64,000 nt of DNA, from positions 56,641,613 through 56,705,612 of the forward strand of contig NC_092355.1 of NCBI RefSeq assembly GCF_963676685.1, in the 5' to 3' direction. The position numbers and the translations under genes are program-made. The notes under the pieces were generated by a model. The model did not search any database and was not told the DNA's origin. It was given only the letters and a program-made list of their open reading frames with translations. The first letter of the stretch is position 1. The number at the start of each line of letters is the position of its first letter. Source of the DNA: Mytilus edulis (lineage: Eukaryota; Mollusca; Bivalvia; Mytilida; Mytilidae). This document shows positions 12,601 to 24,600 of this stretch, piece by piece.

Positions 12601-15600
12601 AAACATGACCAAAAAAAATGGGTTCAAACTATTTTCAACTAAGTTGATAGATATAAAACTGAATCCGTTACGTCATATGAAAGAGGGACGTACGATACCA
12701 GAAAGACATGTTATAAACAAGTATCTGTTACTGGCTCTTATGAGCTTTTTACAAGTTAAACACAGCTTGGATTCTCAATCGGATTAACATTTATGGGATC
12801 TTAATGATGTATTGTAATGAAGAAACAAATATATGTTCCCATTATATATGAATTTATTATTCAGGTCATAACGAAATAGACAAAGAGTATGAATTCTACA
12901 AGAATAACATAAACGAGACAGACGAGAAATTGGACATACCATTATATACAAATGAATATGATGACCATTATAAACAGTTATGTAGAAATAATAGAAAAGT
13001 ATGTATCAGCACTTTATAATTACCTTTATCTGGTATTTCACCATATGATTAAACAGCCCAAAATAAAAACAAATGTACAAAAAAAATAAATTACCAATAA
13101 CACTGGTAAAAACCAAACAATTCACGACCGGGAATCATAATTTAAGCCTGTATGATTCGTTATAACATTTTTATAAATCGCCATAATTTCCAAGTAGTAC
13201 AAGCATATTTTATGGGATTAATGTAAAAATGCAAGCCGCAGTTTTTTCAGCTGAATTATGAAACTTTGCTTTGGCGATGGTTATCGAAAATATAAACAGC
13301 ATTGTTACCATTTAGGGTTTCTCATTATTCAAATCATTAGAATAACTTAATAAATATAATAATTTCGCACAATTATAACGAATTCGAGTTATAAGTGTTA
13401 AGAAATCAAGAAGTCTGTTTAATTGGAAATAAAACAAAATAACGTATTGGTGATCGCAGTCGAAAAAGACAAATATACAAAACTTACTTAAAAAATGAGT
13501 TTGCAAACATTGCTCTTTCATACGGTAAAATATATTTGATAGACTGAGTAAACAAATTGCAATATATATAGTTTTATATGAAGACTCGTGCATTTAACGT
13601 GAGATTAACATACAGAGAAATAAGTAAACTCGAGAAGATCAACACATATAAATTAAAACATAACGAGTGTTTCCTATCCAGTCCTATAAACACTTTTCAC
13701 TTAACATTTTATTGCTTATAAGAAAATAGGCATCACTTGAAGTTAACCAATTTTACTCCCTCTTTTCCTATGTAAGCTTTAATAACCATGTAATCTCAAG
13801 TTAATAATATCATGAATATATTCTAAAGAAACACCAAATAAAAAAATAATAGTGCTTTGAAACACCCAATATATATGTTTATGACTATGAAATATTTTAC
13901 TGCACTGAAATGTAGAATTAATTTCCTAAAATTGAATATTAGTTTGGAAAATGTTTTTGTCTTTCTCTATTTGACATTTCTTGATTTTAAAAATTTTACT
14001 TTGACCGAAGTTATCACTTGCTCAGTAGGCAATAATTCTTTTCTGATATGAAAATATGTATATGGTGTCATTAACACTTGCAATTACTGAGTTTTGAAAA
14101 TTATTTCAAATTAGAGGAATATACATGTATCTCCCTCATGAAGAGCTCCGATTCCTTGCTATGCTTATCCCTTTTTGTTGTTTTGTTTGTTTGTTTTTCA
14201 ATTTTTTATAAAGTTGTTGTAATAAGCTATAGTTAGATTTTCAAGTATTTAATGTTCGAGCATCATTTTAGAGACATTTGTTGTCCAAATGTAGTTCATA
14301 TACAGTGGTGTGTTTCTGTGTGTATCTTAATCATAGACATTCAACTTTAACAATTTGAAGTACAGCGATTTAAAAATACGGGGCCTTATAAGAAACTATA
14401 TCAGAAAAAGGGGTATAAATTGAACTACCTTTTATTTCATGGTTAACTTTGTCTGAATATGTTGGAAATGTTGACAAATGGAAAATAAAAATGTGAAACG
14501 AAATACAAAATAGTATTATCCAAGATAATTTGAAAAAAGTTTATAAAAACTAACAACATCACAAGTTATCAACCATCTGAACGAGTTTAAAGTAATATAT
14601 CAAAAATCCAAAAATCCACAGATGGATTAAAAGTATTAAAAAATACAACGTTATCAACCAGCTAAACAAATGAAAATGAATGTCATGTTTTTTACTTGGT
14701 ACAATTTTTTTTTTTTAAGAAATTGGTGGGTTTCATACATTTTGTAGCTAGATAAACCTCCCACATGTACTGTTATATGCTCTACAATATAATAATGTTA
14801 AGAAAAAAGTTGAAATTAATTTAATTTTCAATCGAGGTTAATAAATTGTATATAACTTCTTGTCTATTTTAGCCACTAAGTGAAATATCCAGACTATATT
14901 GTTTCTTAAAACCTACGTCTATACCGTACTATAAAGCAAAAGTAGAAATTGTAAATTTAAAGCCAGAAATATATCTATTCCACGACGTCATTTCAAAGAC
15001 TGAAGCAGCATATTTCCGGAATGAGGCCAAGAAAAGGGTACGTTGGAAATTATATTCATAATAATAATTTGATATCTCATATGATGCTTGGTCTATTTTC
15101 GAGCGTTTATTATTTTGAGTTTTCTAGAAACCACATTTAGATACAGACAGTATAATTAAACCAGCTAACGTTTATATTTCAAATTAGAAACCGCGTCTGT
15201 GCCTGTGCTATATCTTAATTTCAATTGAAATATTTGGAATTAATTTTTGATAGTTTCTTATATATGTCATTTCTGATTTTTTACTCTTAGCGATGTGGAG
15301 CTTGATAAAGTAGTACAATCCTTGCTTATTGTTGAAGACCGTATTTTGATCTCTAGGTTGGCTGAGTTTCCTCATTTCTTTTACTCCACATATCAAAATA
15401 CATAAAATTGAGAATGGAAATGGGGAATGTGCCAAAGAGACAACAACCCGACCATAGAGCAGGCAACAGCAGAAGGTCGCCAACAGGTCTTCAATGCAAC
15501 GAGAAATTCACGCACCCGAAGGCGTCCTTCAGCTGGCCCCTAAACAAATATATACTGGTTCAGTGATAATGAACACCATACTAAACTCCAAATTGTACAC

Positions 15601-18600
15601 AAGAAACTATGTATGCAATTAGTATCATATAAAAAAAATGTCATATATGGTTAACATAAAAATGGTTGCACTTTATTTAAATACTTTATGAGATTCATGA
15701 TTTACCAACAGAACGAATTGAATACAACTTTCATATTACTGAATTGTTACAGTTATTTCCGTTCAAAAATGGTGGATTAACCTGATTATATAGCTAACTT
15801 AACCTCGTACTTGTGTGACAGTTGTTTGTATTTCCGCTTAAAGTTTCAAGTTACAGCTATGCATAGACACTGTTTGAAATATTCTTTCCAACCAATTATT
15901 GCTTAAATACCACAAGGGTGATGAAATTTACATGGAACACTCTGCAGATAATCTGTTTTTCGTCGACTGTAAAGAAATGAAAAGAGTAAAGAGTGTTAGT
16001 CCCAAGTCAGGAGCCTGCAATTCAGTTGATGTGTTACATATTTGTTTTTCATTCATTTGGGTGTACATAAATTAAGCCGTTATTTTTCTCGTTTGATTTT
16101 TTTTACATTTGTAATTTCGCGGCCATTTCTAGTTGACTATGCAGTATGGACTTTCCTCATTGTTGAAGGCGGTACGGTGACCTAAAGTTGTTAATTGCTG
16201 TGTCATGCGGTCTCGTTTGGAGAGGTGTCTCATAGTCAATCACTTCAACTCTTCTTTTTATTTGCAGTCAAATCAATACATACATAAAATATGATACAAA
16301 TCTCTATAACTCAAATTCTTTATCTATTTATGATATTCTCTTTTTAATATCTGAAATCCAATTTAAGCATTACAATTATGTGTTTGACTTTTTGGAGCGT
16401 CTTGTTTTAAATTTAAAACATTTAATTGTTTGAATGTCTATTATTTCAATAGTTTGTAAGATCCTCTGTGGAATTCAACGAGGGAGACGTTGGCTTTAAT
16501 ATTGATACTACACGAGTAAGTCAGACGTAAGTAAGTATAAAAAAATAGAAGAATGATACCAGAGGTACATGCAAACTGATAAATCCAAAATAAATAGACA
16601 AAACAATTTAATTTTGGATGTAACGCGTCTTCTGATTGGCTGACGTTATTTTGTTATGAGCCCATAGACATAATTTAGTCATGTGACCGTGGCGTCATCA
16701 ACGTTTTTCATGGTTTTCTACTGTTTAAAATGGAATTTAGAATTAAATTATAAGAAATGACTGTAATATTTTTTCTGTCTATTCGAAATAACATAAAAAA
16801 TGTGGTGCACACTGTTAAATACAAAACACAGCATAGAAACTAAAACAAAGTAACACGAACCGGCCCAACCCCATAAAAAAAACTGGAGGTGATATCAGGT
16901 GCGTCGGACGATATGCATATTCTGGTTCACATGTGGCGCCCGTCGTGTTGATCATGTTAGTACCAACCCGGTATCAAGTATAATCTGGTAGGTCACATTA
17001 AACTATAACAATAATGAAGTCTCCTTATATGTCCTGTTCGACTCTCCTTTTTTAAAACAACTCTAAATTTATTGAACGCAAATGTATAAAAAATAATAGC
17101 AATGTTTTTGCTACTAATCAAGTGTGCACATATCATTCATATTGAAAAAATGAAAATATCTTTATCGGGTATTGAAAAAAAAACTGTGAAGAGCGTTAAC
17201 ACCAACAGAACATAGCAGAAGAAAGTTGAAACCATTGTTTTATTACTTTATTATTGTTTATAGACAAACTTTAATCAGGACGGCTTGAGATCAATCAGTG
17301 AGCTTGAAATTTCCCAAAAAATATAAAACATAAAGATTTAAAAAAGTAATATTAAACAACTTTAGCATGTGTTAAATTTGCCAATATTGTAAACTTATTT
17401 AAATGCTCTGACAGCGTAAAACAGCAATAAAGGTTGTTTGCAAACATTCTTTTGGAAATTAAAGGTTTGAAGATTATGTTATGTTTGAGTCTCCATCCAA
17501 GCCTCGATATTTGAATAATATGAGAAGTTATTTATTTGGTGTTGAGAACTAATGAAATAAACTCATCATAGATACCAGGACCAAATTTTGTATATACGCC
17601 AGACGCGCGTTTCGTCTACAAAAGACTCATCAGTGACGCTAGAATCCAAAAAAGTTAAAGAGGCCAAATAAAGTACAAAGTTGGAGAGCAATGAGGACCA
17701 AAATTCCTAAAAGTTTTGCCAAATCCAGCTAAGGTAACCTATGCTTGAGGTATAACAGCCTTAGTATTTCAAAAATTCTAAATTTTGTGAACAGTTAATT
17801 TATAATTATAACCATATCAATGATAATTCATGTCAGCACAAAAAGTGCTGACTACTGGGCTGGTGATACCCTCGGGGAAATAAATCTCCACCAGCAGTGG
17901 CATCGACCAAATGGTTGTAAATAAACTCATCATAGATACCAGGACTAAATTTTGTATATACGCCAGGGGCGTGTTTCGTCTACAAAAGACTCATCAGTGA
18001 CGCTCGAATCCAAAAAAGTAAAAAGGCCAAATAAAGTACAAAGTTGGAGAGCATTGCGGACCAACATTCCTAAATAAAGGCAACAGTAGTAAACCGCTGT
18101 TCAAAACTCATAAATCTATGGACAAAAAACAAAATTGGGGTAACAAACTAAAACTGAGGGAAACGCATTAAATATATTTTATTATATAAAAGTTTTGCCA
18201 AATCCAGCTAAGGTAATCTATGCCTGAGGTAGAACAGCCTTAGTATTTCAAAAATTCTAAATTTTGTAAACAGTTAATTAACACACTTATTGCATTGATG
18301 AAATCTATTCTTGCAGAGCAGTTTTACAAGACGAACCTGGAATAGTCAAAAGAGCAACCCACAGAGTTGGACTACTAACAGGTCTGGCAACAAAATGGTC
18401 ACCTGTCATGCTCAATGCAGAACCTTTCCAAATAGTTAATTACGGAATAGGAGGAATGTATCATCCACATTATGATAGTAACGTAAGTGTGTCGAATAAA
18501 AATGAAGCCTTTAAATTTCTTATTCTCAAAATTGCTCACCGAAACTTTCAGTGGAAGCATTTTTAAATAAAGAAAACTAATCATGGGAAGCCTGATTGCT

Positions 18601-21600
18601 GGTATGGTCTAAATTATGACAATAAAATTTATTGACTAACTAAGGCATGTTTTGAAAAGTTTACCAGAGCCTTCTGAAATAAGTTGTTTAAAAAATGAAA
18701 TGAATACATTCTTTGCCAAAAAAAAACCATAATTAAAAAAAAACACTTATAAATGATAAAAAAATGTAATCATTTGAAAAAAGATCTCGACAGTGTATAA
18801 ACCGTTTATGATGAACATGGTAAACTTTATCTTTTAACCTGAACATCAAATCTAATGGAAAAACAGATGCTCATTCACTTTAGATTAAAAAAGATAGTTA
18901 TCTCATGTAGCATGCTAGTTTTGCCTACATGATTGATTTTTGATAACCTCAGCGACTTATACTTTTAAAAAGATAAGTGTCAATTTAAACATTAACTTAA
19001 CGAAGTGAGTCTATGTAGTATTCGCGGTGTTCATACGTTCGTCTCTCTGTACAAATTTCTTCTAAACTAAAAGATGAATTCCAAATGAACGGTCACATAA
19101 TGTGTATTTCGTAATGTACTGGTTCATTTTTTTTTTAATTTTTAAACGCAAAGAATCTTGTTGTATTCCAAACACAATATGGATTTTTCAATTGCACAAC
19201 GTCGAGCTTGTTAAAAGAAACGTGCCTTTAAAAATATATTACAGGAAAAACGAGTACCAGATGTTTTTAATGAAACCAAATACCCAGAACTGAGAGGAGC
19301 TGGTGACAGAATTGCAACCTGGTTATATTACGTAAGTTTGTATATTTATTCTTATTGAAACACTATAAATGTAAGATTTAAAAAAGGGGCGAAAGATACC
19401 AGAGGGAGAGTCTAACTCATAAATCGTTAAATAAACTGACAACGCCATTGCTAAAAATGAAAAGACAAACAGACAAATAATAGCACAGAACACACAAAAT
19501 GTAAACTAAAGAATAAGCAACACAAACCCCACCAAAAACTGGGGATGATCTCAAATGTTCCAGAAGGATAAGCAGATCCTGTTCCACATGTGGCACCCGT
19601 TATGCTGTTTATTTTATTACAAATCCGGTAAATATTCTAATTCGGTCACATTCGTGAAAACAGTCTATGGAAGAAGCGAATCGATAAAAACTTTTCTTAT
19701 ATCACATAGCGATATTGTCTAATATCAATTGTAAATATGCAGACATTCCATGCGGAAAATGTTGTTTTCGGCAACAAAAATTAAGAAAATATTTACTTTA
19801 AAACTTATTGTTCAAATATAAACAACAATTGAGTCTAAATATACATTCAGAAGTGAGTTAGAAGCAAACGTTAATGTCCGTGTAAAATTGGAAGTGCTGT
19901 GCTTTTTCTTATATACATAAATATAAAAATGCTATTAGTTGTAATATCAATGCGATACTTTTAAAATATCATAGCGCTGTTTTTTGTTATATCAATATTA
20001 GTACTTATTAGTATTAATATTTGACTGCTGAACCCATATTTTGACAATTTTACTTATTATGTCTGTTTTGTTCACGCATCGTTGTAAATATGGCAGAATT
20101 TGATGAGACTGTCATACACGTGAGAGGTTTAGCGCTATAAAACCAGGTTCATTCCACCATTTTCAAAATTTGAAAATGCCATTAGCGATGGGGTTTAATA
20201 AACAATGTCGTAATCAAATAGCTAAAATTATGACTCAAATTAGCAAAGACCCATCGAAACAACATTTGATACAAAAATTTAACAATACTTTTAGATATTT
20301 GGATGATATATTGGCTCTCAATAATGACGACTTCAGTATGTATACTAAGGAAATTTATCCTGTTGAACTTACTTTAAATAAAGCTAATACTAACAATGAA
20401 CACTGCCCTTTCCTCGATCTTGATATATATATCATTAACGGGAAGCTTAATACAAAAAGTGATGGTAAAAGAGATGAATTTTCATTTCCTATCGTTAATT
20501 ATCCATTTTTAGATGGTGACGTTCTCTTGTGTTTGCACCGGAACTAAACACATTTAATAAAAAAATAACAGTCGTTGGCATGACACGGGTTATATTCATA
20601 TGATGAAGACATAATCTTTCAATTAACTTAATTGAGGTCTGGAGCTGGAATGTCAATTAACTGCTAGTTGTTTGTTGTTATTTATGTATTATTGTCATTT
20701 TGTTTATTTTATTTGTTACATCTTCTGACATCGGACTCGGACTTCTCTTGAAGTGAATTTTAATGTGGGTCTTGTTATGCGTTTACTTTTCTACATTGGC
20801 TAGAGGTATAGAGGGAGGGTTGAGATCTCACAAACATGTTTAACCCCACCGTAATTTGGTCGGGTTGTTGAAGCCTTGAAACATTCCCCATTTCCTTTCT
20901 CAATTTTAAGTATAAAAATTATTGATCACATATATAACATTTTATAGCATATTTTATAATGAACGCACCGAAATAATATATATCAGCTATGCTCGCAACG
21001 CACGCATGGAAGACTTTCTTTATTGATAACGATGAAACTAACTTGTGACAATCCTGGTTCAGATTGATTCGACAAAATCTGACCTGTACTTTTGAATCTC
21101 CTTTTTTATACAAATTAGACCGTTGGTTTTCCTGTTTGAATGGTTTAGTATTTTTTTGGTTCCTATATAGCGTGGTGTTCACTGTGAGCCAAGGCTCCGT
21201 GTGTAAGGCCCTACTTTGATCTATAATGGTTTACTTCAAACAATTTATTACTTTGATGGAAAGTTGTCTCATTCGAACTCATGCACCATCTTCTTATCTC
21301 TATAAATCTTTAAAATTTTCCCTTATAAATAACTGTTTTCCAGTCCTCCAAAACGTCATTTAGGTGCTGAATGTTTTGTTTTATGAACTAGCATACTTCT
21401 AAAGCTTTGTACAAGATGGTAAAAGAACGATTACGTCAATAAAAATACCAAATAAACAGCACTGCACGATATAAATTTATAATATAGAATAGAAATATAC
21501 ACATTTCTAACGTCAACAGACATTTACATCTTATTTATTTGTTTTCTAAACATTTTTTTAGTATTCATTGAAGAAATTAATTTATAACAAGCGATACGGA

Positions 21601-24600
21601 TTGTAATTTTGCACTAAGAAATGTTCGCGTATTTATACGGTCGGTTACTAGTCAAAAACGAAAGTCAAATCTCTGCGGCAACAATACATCGGAATGCCTT
21701 CACGGTCATCGCGATGCAAAAGAGCGTCCACGTGGTGAACTGATTATGTTCATAGAGATATCGATTTACAAACGGGAAAAGTATTTGATATCCAAAAAGA
21801 ACTGTTTTCCTTCACAATATGCTTTTTCTATGTACATTTTCTGTTTGACAATATTTTTGATTTTCGTTGTATCTGAAGTTGTTCAATTTATAGTCTGAGG
21901 CTACTCAGTTGGTATCTTCAAAGTTCTGGACAACAGCATTTGTACATTGTAATTTGTTTGGAATATTTATTTTACCATTTGAATATTCATTGTTATTTGG
22001 AGCTGTATGGGATTGGATTGTTTGAATGAATGTTTTTTTTTTCTTTTAAGTAATGATATTTTTTGTCTATTTCGATATTACCCATTTGGATAGGCTATAG
22101 CAGTGTGACCTCAAGGGCGGATCTAGCCTTTTCAAAAGAGGGTTCCAAACCAAGGATAAGGGGGGTTCCAACCATATGTCCCCATTCAAATGCATTGATC
22201 GGCCAAAAAAGGAGTTTCAAAACCACCGCCCCCCAACCCCCCTGGATCCCCCACTGGACCTATATTAGAATCTAATAGGTCGGTAGACTATTTACAACCG
22301 CATTTAAATTTCGCCATTGCATCATCACTTCAAATAGAATTAGTCGGTTAAACAATGTGATTTAAAAAATAGACTGAACAAGTTGTTAACACTTTCCACT
22401 ATCAATAGGGTCAAGCAACATTTTCAAAATGATAACTTCATGTAAGCGTTAATTTTGTAAATTTTAGCGATATTGATCCTCAAACATTAAGCCGGTCATG
22501 AAGTAAGTTTGTTAATTATGTTAACGGTTTTCTTGAGATGCATTGTGATTTGTCATCGTATTCATTTTATATTAGAAAAATATAGCAGTTATATTAGAAA
22601 AGTAACGCATTTATAAATTTTTGACATTAAAAAAACATTGCTATGATATAAGACAAACATCGCATTGATATAATTAAATATAGCAGTATCTTTGACTTAT
22701 AGGTGATTTTGGCTTAGCAAACGATTGAATTCATCTCAATTGCATTCCACTGAATTTGCTGCATGATTTTATTGAATAAATGATAAATCGTGCATTTATG
22801 TTTCATCATTCAACAATTCAATTTTCTCGTTTAAATACACCTTGCTTGTTATAACATAAAGTAATTCATGAAAATTATACAGTAGACCTATGTCGTGTTA
22901 AATGTCACCCTGTTTTAAGAAAAGAATCATTACTTTATACCGAGAATTCAGCCTTTCTTCGTACAAATGCAAACATTCGTCTGAAATTTCCCACAATGCA
23001 ACTCGTTAATATAAGACAATATCGCTCGTTGATATAAGAAAAGTTTTTATCGATTCGCTTCTTCCATAGACTGGAAAAGGGAAGGATACTGTAGTTACGA
23101 CATCAGGAACATATCCGATATCATCTGTGAAACGTCCCATGACGGTCAACCAACTTGTGGTGGGGGTCTGTAAATTTTACGAAGGGATGATTTCAACTTC
23201 ACCATTTTGAACTCATGGTCTACTAGCTTCCTTATGAGCTGCAATCCTCTACCAGGGAAACCATGGTAGTAAATACAAGCCCGGGAATATCGTTTCAATT
23301 GGTACATATATATATTCCGTATGCAGGCGCTGTTGGAATGTTGTTACGAAAATGAAAAGTTAACAATTGGAGAGCTGAAATAATCTCTTTTGTCGGAAAG
23401 TTTTGTTTTTATAAAATACAAATATCAAGTAATGTTTATTCCAGGATGGAGAGTTGATTTCTTGTTTCAGATGATATTTGATATTAAGAATCATGTTAAA
23501 CTTTATAAATGTTCAAAAAAAATATTGTATCTTTATATTTTAGTTAAATGATGTTAAAATAGGTGGTGCTACAGTATTTCCAGAAGTAAATACCAGAGTT
23601 CCTGTTATACAGGTATATTTTATGTACTTGGTTTTCTTTGGTACTTTTATTTTGCTGATTTATATCGGTAGCTTATTTGATATGCTGTATTATCCCAAAC
23701 GTTATGTTTGTTACTTTTGATCTTTTGATTGAATGAAGAACACATACGGTTACTTTATGTACATGGACCCCTCCCAAATGAATCATGGTTAAATACAATT
23801 GACCTGTGGGAGGTCAATAGTTTTACGTGCGAACAAACCTCTCTGTTTTTCTGTCCAGAAATTAAGTCGTAAATATGAACATATATAATCAATAAGAATG
23901 CACATGCCGAAATATTGGTCCTGCTTTACTCCTTCGTATACTTGTAAAAAAATCAAAGAAGCCAGATCATTTAAATTCACATTCAGATATATTAATAACT
24001 ATAAATTAAAGAAACAACAGAAAAGGCTTTCTTCGCATCATTCTGAGAGTTATACCTCGACATTTGACATTATTTTATTATCAAATGGCAAAATCAAAAG
24101 CTCATACACATCAGACGAATATAAATTATGGTTTTATATAAATAATTTACCCATCGACGCCGCCGCCGGATTATCAAGTCAAAATGGCGTTGCTACTACA
24201 GAAAGTCATCATAATAAGCAACAACTGAAGATTTAAAAGAAATGGTAAAATAAAAAAAAAAGAACTCCAAGGATAATTATAAAACAGCTCAAACACAAAT
24301 GGAACACAACTGTCATATTATTGACTTCAATACCAACACCCCCTCCCAATACAAGAACAAGAGACTGTCAGACCGACAGCAAATCGGATTTATTAACATT
24401 ATTTTGATTCCTGACATTTTTCAATATCACAAGAACCATAACTGATGAACGGTGAAAGTGAAAATCGTCAATATCAAATTTGACCTTCGTTTTGTCATCA
24501 GTAACAACATATCAAATTTGAAAAGCTTTGGTTGAATGGTTCATAAGTATATGCAACAACATGACTGGTGACACAATTCTTCAATCTTTCAAAAACCAGA

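Larger units (their letters stand above)
17555..18275 (-). repeat. Retrozyme-like repeat, tandem dimer (copies C and D)
   Basis: Two head-to-tail units on the minus strand; hammerhead-like cores at 17997-17959 and 17633-17595 are 364 bp apart with one hairpin (17852-17832) between them. The upstream part of unit D is broken by a ~100-bp insert (about 18075-18185) of the GGCAACAGT repeat. Lies in P4HA intron 7. Confidence 0.75.
19661..23072. mobile_element. 3.4-kb inverted-repeat element inserted in another repeat
   Basis: Terminal inverted repeats begin CAGTCTATGGAAGAAGCGAA at 19661 and match the reverse complement of 23005-23072 for about 65 bp, through AAAACTTTTCTTATATCA and GCGATATTGTCT. 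GAAAA flanks both ends. Subterminal sequence is rich in short ATATCA/ATATAAGACA motifs. No transposase was found; it carries a reverse-transcriptase fragment. In P4HA intron 9. Confidence 0.75.

Noticed and set aside
23898-24236. 112-codon + strand frame
   Set aside because: Lies in P4HA intron 10, low complexity (Lys/Ser/Asn), no homology recognised, no splice support.
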